Assembly (NCBI GenBank): GCA_051453625.1
Contig: JBOZIK010000001.1
Span: 250,585,767-250,631,630 of the forward strand
Origin: Welwitschia mirabilis
Taxonomy: Eukaryota; Gnetophyta; Gnetopsida; Welwitschiales
DNA length: 45,864 nucleotides
Direction of reading: 5' to 3'
The translations under genes were made by a program, and so were the position numbers. The notes beneath the pieces are model-generated. The model did not search any database and had not been told where the DNA came from. It saw only the letters and a list, made by a program, of their open reading frames with translations. This document shows, piece by piece, positions 42,701 through 45,864 of this stretch (its first letter is position 1; the number at the start of each line of letters is the position of its first letter).

Positions 42701-44940
42701 ATTAATATTATTACCTAATAGACACAATAGAACCTAGGATAAAATTTTACTTATGATTTTATTAGTATTTCTATATTATCTGAGAAAAAAATCATACTAA
42801 TATTATATATTTACCTATAATTATTTTCTAGATTATTTTAATTTATAAACAATAGTGATGTCATAAGTTTATGTCCTCCATTTCTTCTTAGTTTTTTATC
42901 ATATAAAATATATCTTTTGAATAGTTAGTGAGATGTAAACTTATTATAAAAATAATTAAATAAGTTTATTAGATAAGTTTAAGGATAGTATCTAACAAAT
43001 GTAATATGCGATTACAACTCCAATTAATGGAATTCCAGCTCAATATCTAGCCATCATTCAGATGTGATTTAGTTCTATTTCAGGTTCTAAAATATACAAA
43101 CATGAATGGGGTCAACTCTATAGACTTTTACTTCACCTTGATATACTTCCAATATAGGTGACAAGTAATATGTGGAGTGGATGCATGCTAACAAATGACC
43201 CTCACTCCTTTAAAGAATCTCCAGATAGTGCAACATGATACATCAATGTCAAAGCTGGAGATATTAAGTTGGAGTAAGCTCATACATGAGGAGAATAGGA
43301 GAGAGGTGATCAAATCCACATCCAAAAGGGTATTATTAAAAAAATGCAATGCAACCCACCTTGGTGATGAAATCTAAGAGTAGGGATGAACATCATTAGA
43401 ATTATCTTGATTTAGTCCTTTTTAATAAATATAGCACATAAACGCATGTATAAAATTCTAGCTAATATAAATATTTAATAGATTATTGACTGAGTTTAGT
43501 AATTTTAATCATTATTAGGTTCATTTTATAAAAATAACCATAAAAATAAAATAAATATATAGGAACATCTTTATATTCAAGATTACAATAATGAAAAATC
43601 TAGATAAAGGAAATATTATTTTTTCTATCTAAAGAAAGAAAATAATTTTCTCTTTTTTTCTTCTACTAATAAAAATATTTAAAATGTATTGAATCATATC
43701 TTAATAATATACTTAAAGAAGCTAAAGCATACTTGAAACTATGTCAATCCTAGAAACATTCTTCTTTTCTCATATAACAATCTCTATGGATTGATACAAA
43801 GAAGATAAACAAAAGAAAGTATAGCTCAGGAATAATTGTTAAGATATAAATATTTATCCAAGATTCATATCTCTATAGTATAAGTTAATTAAAAAAAATG
43901 ATCAGCTACAAGTTGTCCATGTGACTTAAACTACTAAGCTGAACACTCTTACAAGCATACACATTCAAAGTAAGATAAAGGAAAAAAGGTAAAAGAGGTA
44001 TTTCTACAAATAAAATATTATTTATAAGTAACTTAACTTAGAGTCACTAATATAAACATATCTTATATACTCAAATTTCTTATAAATTTTACGTAGTAAT
44101 TTTTTTATAATTTAAAACATTAATTATAACATTTTTGAGCTCTAAGGATACATCATGGTTAAAAATTAATAATTAAATAATTATGAAGGATAAAAATAAA
44201 TTATAGTAGTATTTCAAAAACTAAACACATAACAAGAACCTGAAAATATAACTTAAACTTTCTTGGAATTCTAAAAATATTATTTCCAAGGTTATTATTT
44301 AAGATTAAATATTGTCAAATTTTCTAAAATTATATTCCTACTACACTATACTAAAATGATCACAACTTCGAAAATACATTGTGTTTTAAATGATTTGAGA
44401 TTTTTTGAAATTCTTATTCAATTTCCTACAACTTGGGATGCTCAAGTTTATAGATATCTTAATATATAGTTACAAAAAAGTACATTACTCACTTACTATT
44501 TTCTTATTTTTTAATGTATTTTTATAAAAAAAGTTTTGAAAAATAATTATCCATCATAAAAATTATTTTTACATTTTCATGTTTATAATACAATCTTAGA
44601 ATTAAAAAATTCACTAATTTATAGATACTAATTAATAAGTTATGGTGTTTTTCTCCTATACCTTTATTTTAGAAATTTAATTTTTGCCATAACAAAAATA
44701 TTATAATTTTCTACAACTAGTTAAATAATACCTTAGATCAGTAAAATAATGGATATACTAACTAATTACTTAGAAAATATCTTAACTAAGTTACTAATTC
44801 AAATTATTATAGAAAAATCACATCAATTTAAAAATAATCATTTACTATAAGCATTAGGATTTCCATGATAGAGTACTAGCAAAAAGAAATTTTTGAGGAT
44901 CATACTTTACCCCTAATAAAATGGACCTAATGCATCATAA
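42701..44940. other. Unassigned AT-rich DNA
   Basis: No domain, RNA gene or repeat with borders was found. A 60-codon plus frame at 43195-43377, with a more balanced composition (NRREVIKSTSKRVLLKKC), lies in a less AT-rich patch at about 43000-43400, but matches nothing I know. Confidence 0.45.
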
Positions 44941-44963
44941 ATATATATATATATATATATATA
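44941..44963. repeat. (AT)n microsatellite
   Basis: Twenty-three bases of uninterrupted AT repeat. Confidence 0.9.
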
Positions 44964-45864
44964 AATAATATTAAAATAAATGTGGATACCCAGATTTCTT
45001 TTTTCCTTATTTATAATAAATCCCCTAGTCACTTGGCCATGATCATCCATTACTAACCTCCATCACCAAATGCAAGAGATCTTTCATATCTCCCTAGCAT
45101 CTTGATGACATCCAATTAGAGGGAATAATATTTTATAAAATAGTTAAATGGAAACCATAACTAATTCTATAATTCAATATCACATTGTTCCACTAGAATA
45201 TTAAAAAGAAATCATATGGATAATAAGAGTAAACATCTTACTTGGAAAGATTAATAAGTTCTTGATAATTGACGATTGATGAAGATTCAAGCTCAAAAGT
45301 TCCTTAACTCCAAGCTTCCAAGATCTAAGACCCACAAGTAAGAGAATGAATTTAAGAGAGAGAAAAGAATGAAATTTAGTTGTATAGGGGAAAAAATAAT
45401 CTATTTATAGATAAACAAAGGCACATACCTCAAAATCATAAGATCTTTTAGCATTGATAATTGGAATGAGTATTAAGTAACATTTGAATATAAAAATAGA
45501 TCATATTTATGACTCATACACCTAACTAGGATGAGTAATCTTCTTACTTTAATTACGAAGCTCAATTACATGCATCATATCCTCATGCTAGCTTCTTTTT
45601 AATTCTCCATAGGCTCATAAGTAAGTTTAATTTAACCAAGACATGCATCAAAAAAATAAATGAATAAATCTCAACATTTTCATGTAACATATTGATATAA
45701 ACTCTTTAATTCCAATGAATAAAACAATTAGTATGCTTGAACCAAGTGCCCTTACACATCTCAAGAACATAAAAGTCATGGTAGGGTAAATCTACTCATT
45801 TATCATTCTTGGTTCTAGGCAAGAGTGCATGTACTTTTTCAAATGGTCATTTATTTTAAAATGC
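44964..45864 (-). mobile_element. Possible minus-strand LTR or promoter region, incomplete at window edge
   Basis: Read on the minus strand from the window end, non-coding sequence leads to TATCTATAAATAG at 45401-45413. CTCTCTC and CTTACTTGTGGG stretches follow, typical of transcribed LTR R/U5 or of a plant 5' untranslated region. No second LTR, primer site or coding sequence was found, so the class is unknown. Confidence 0.3.
45401..45410 (-). promoter_or_regulatory. TATA box, minus strand
   Basis: The minus strand reads CTATAAATAG, a strong plant TATA form. A pyrimidine-rich TTTTTCCCCTATACAAC stretch with possible start sites lies 10-30 bases downstream. Confidence 0.4.

Noticed and set aside
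1-45864. CRISPR arrays, bacterial operons, rRNA, tRNA genes, viral integrations
   Set aside because: No evenly spaced identical repeats with unique spacers, no tRNA-like cloverleaf boxes and no viral replication gene were seen. The repeat arrays present have no spacers and lie inside retroelements.

Overview
This window looks like nuclear, intergenic, repeat-rich DNA from a land plant, probably a flowering plant. It is very AT-rich; by eye only about a quarter to a third of bases are G or C. It has assembly gaps of 10, 100, 172 and 595 N, and no intact host gene that I can recognise. Everything identifiable is a decayed retroelement: two Ty3/gypsy-like families, at least two Ty1/copia-like elements, one non-LTR LINE, and two isolated promoter-like LTR pieces. 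The species cannot be named from this sequence.

Layout. 1-1606: an LTR-like region on the minus strand, with TATA and AATAAA signals and a tandem repeat array in the position of U3. 1607-1846 and 10914-15600: one copia-family element, pol on the minus strand (protease, integrase, reverse transcriptase and RNase H remnants). 1847-10908: a 9.1-kb gypsy element inserted into that copia element, flanked by a 5-bp target duplication (TATGT/TGTGT). Its LTRs are about 3.2-3.5 kb. Its short interior holds a primer binding site, a ten-unit 36-bp tandem array and a gag gene with two zinc knuckles, but no pol. 15600-25270: mostly unassignable AT-rich DNA with short repeats. 25277-26830: a second copy of the copia 3' part, without the gypsy insertion. 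27256-36020: a second gypsy family with three LTR copies (LTR-interior-LTR-gap-interior-LTR) and the longest open frame in the window (189 codons). 36860-38331: a small gag-only copia element on the minus strand. About 40830-42700: a LINE remnant with endonuclease and reverse transcriptase motifs on the plus strand. 44900-45864: a possible minus-strand LTR promoter.

How it fits together. The region is a layered retroelement graveyard. Two unrelated LTR elements (gypsy 1847-10908 and copia 36860-38331) kept LTRs, PBS, PPT and gag but have no visible pol. That is the architecture of non-autonomous elements that depend on enzymes from relatives. Decay is mostly by C-to-T/G-to-A change (Trp and Gln codons to stops, Cys to Tyr, Asp to Asn) with few frameshifts, which fits long methylation and deamination of silenced DNA. 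No operons, CRISPR arrays, rRNA or tRNA genes were seen.
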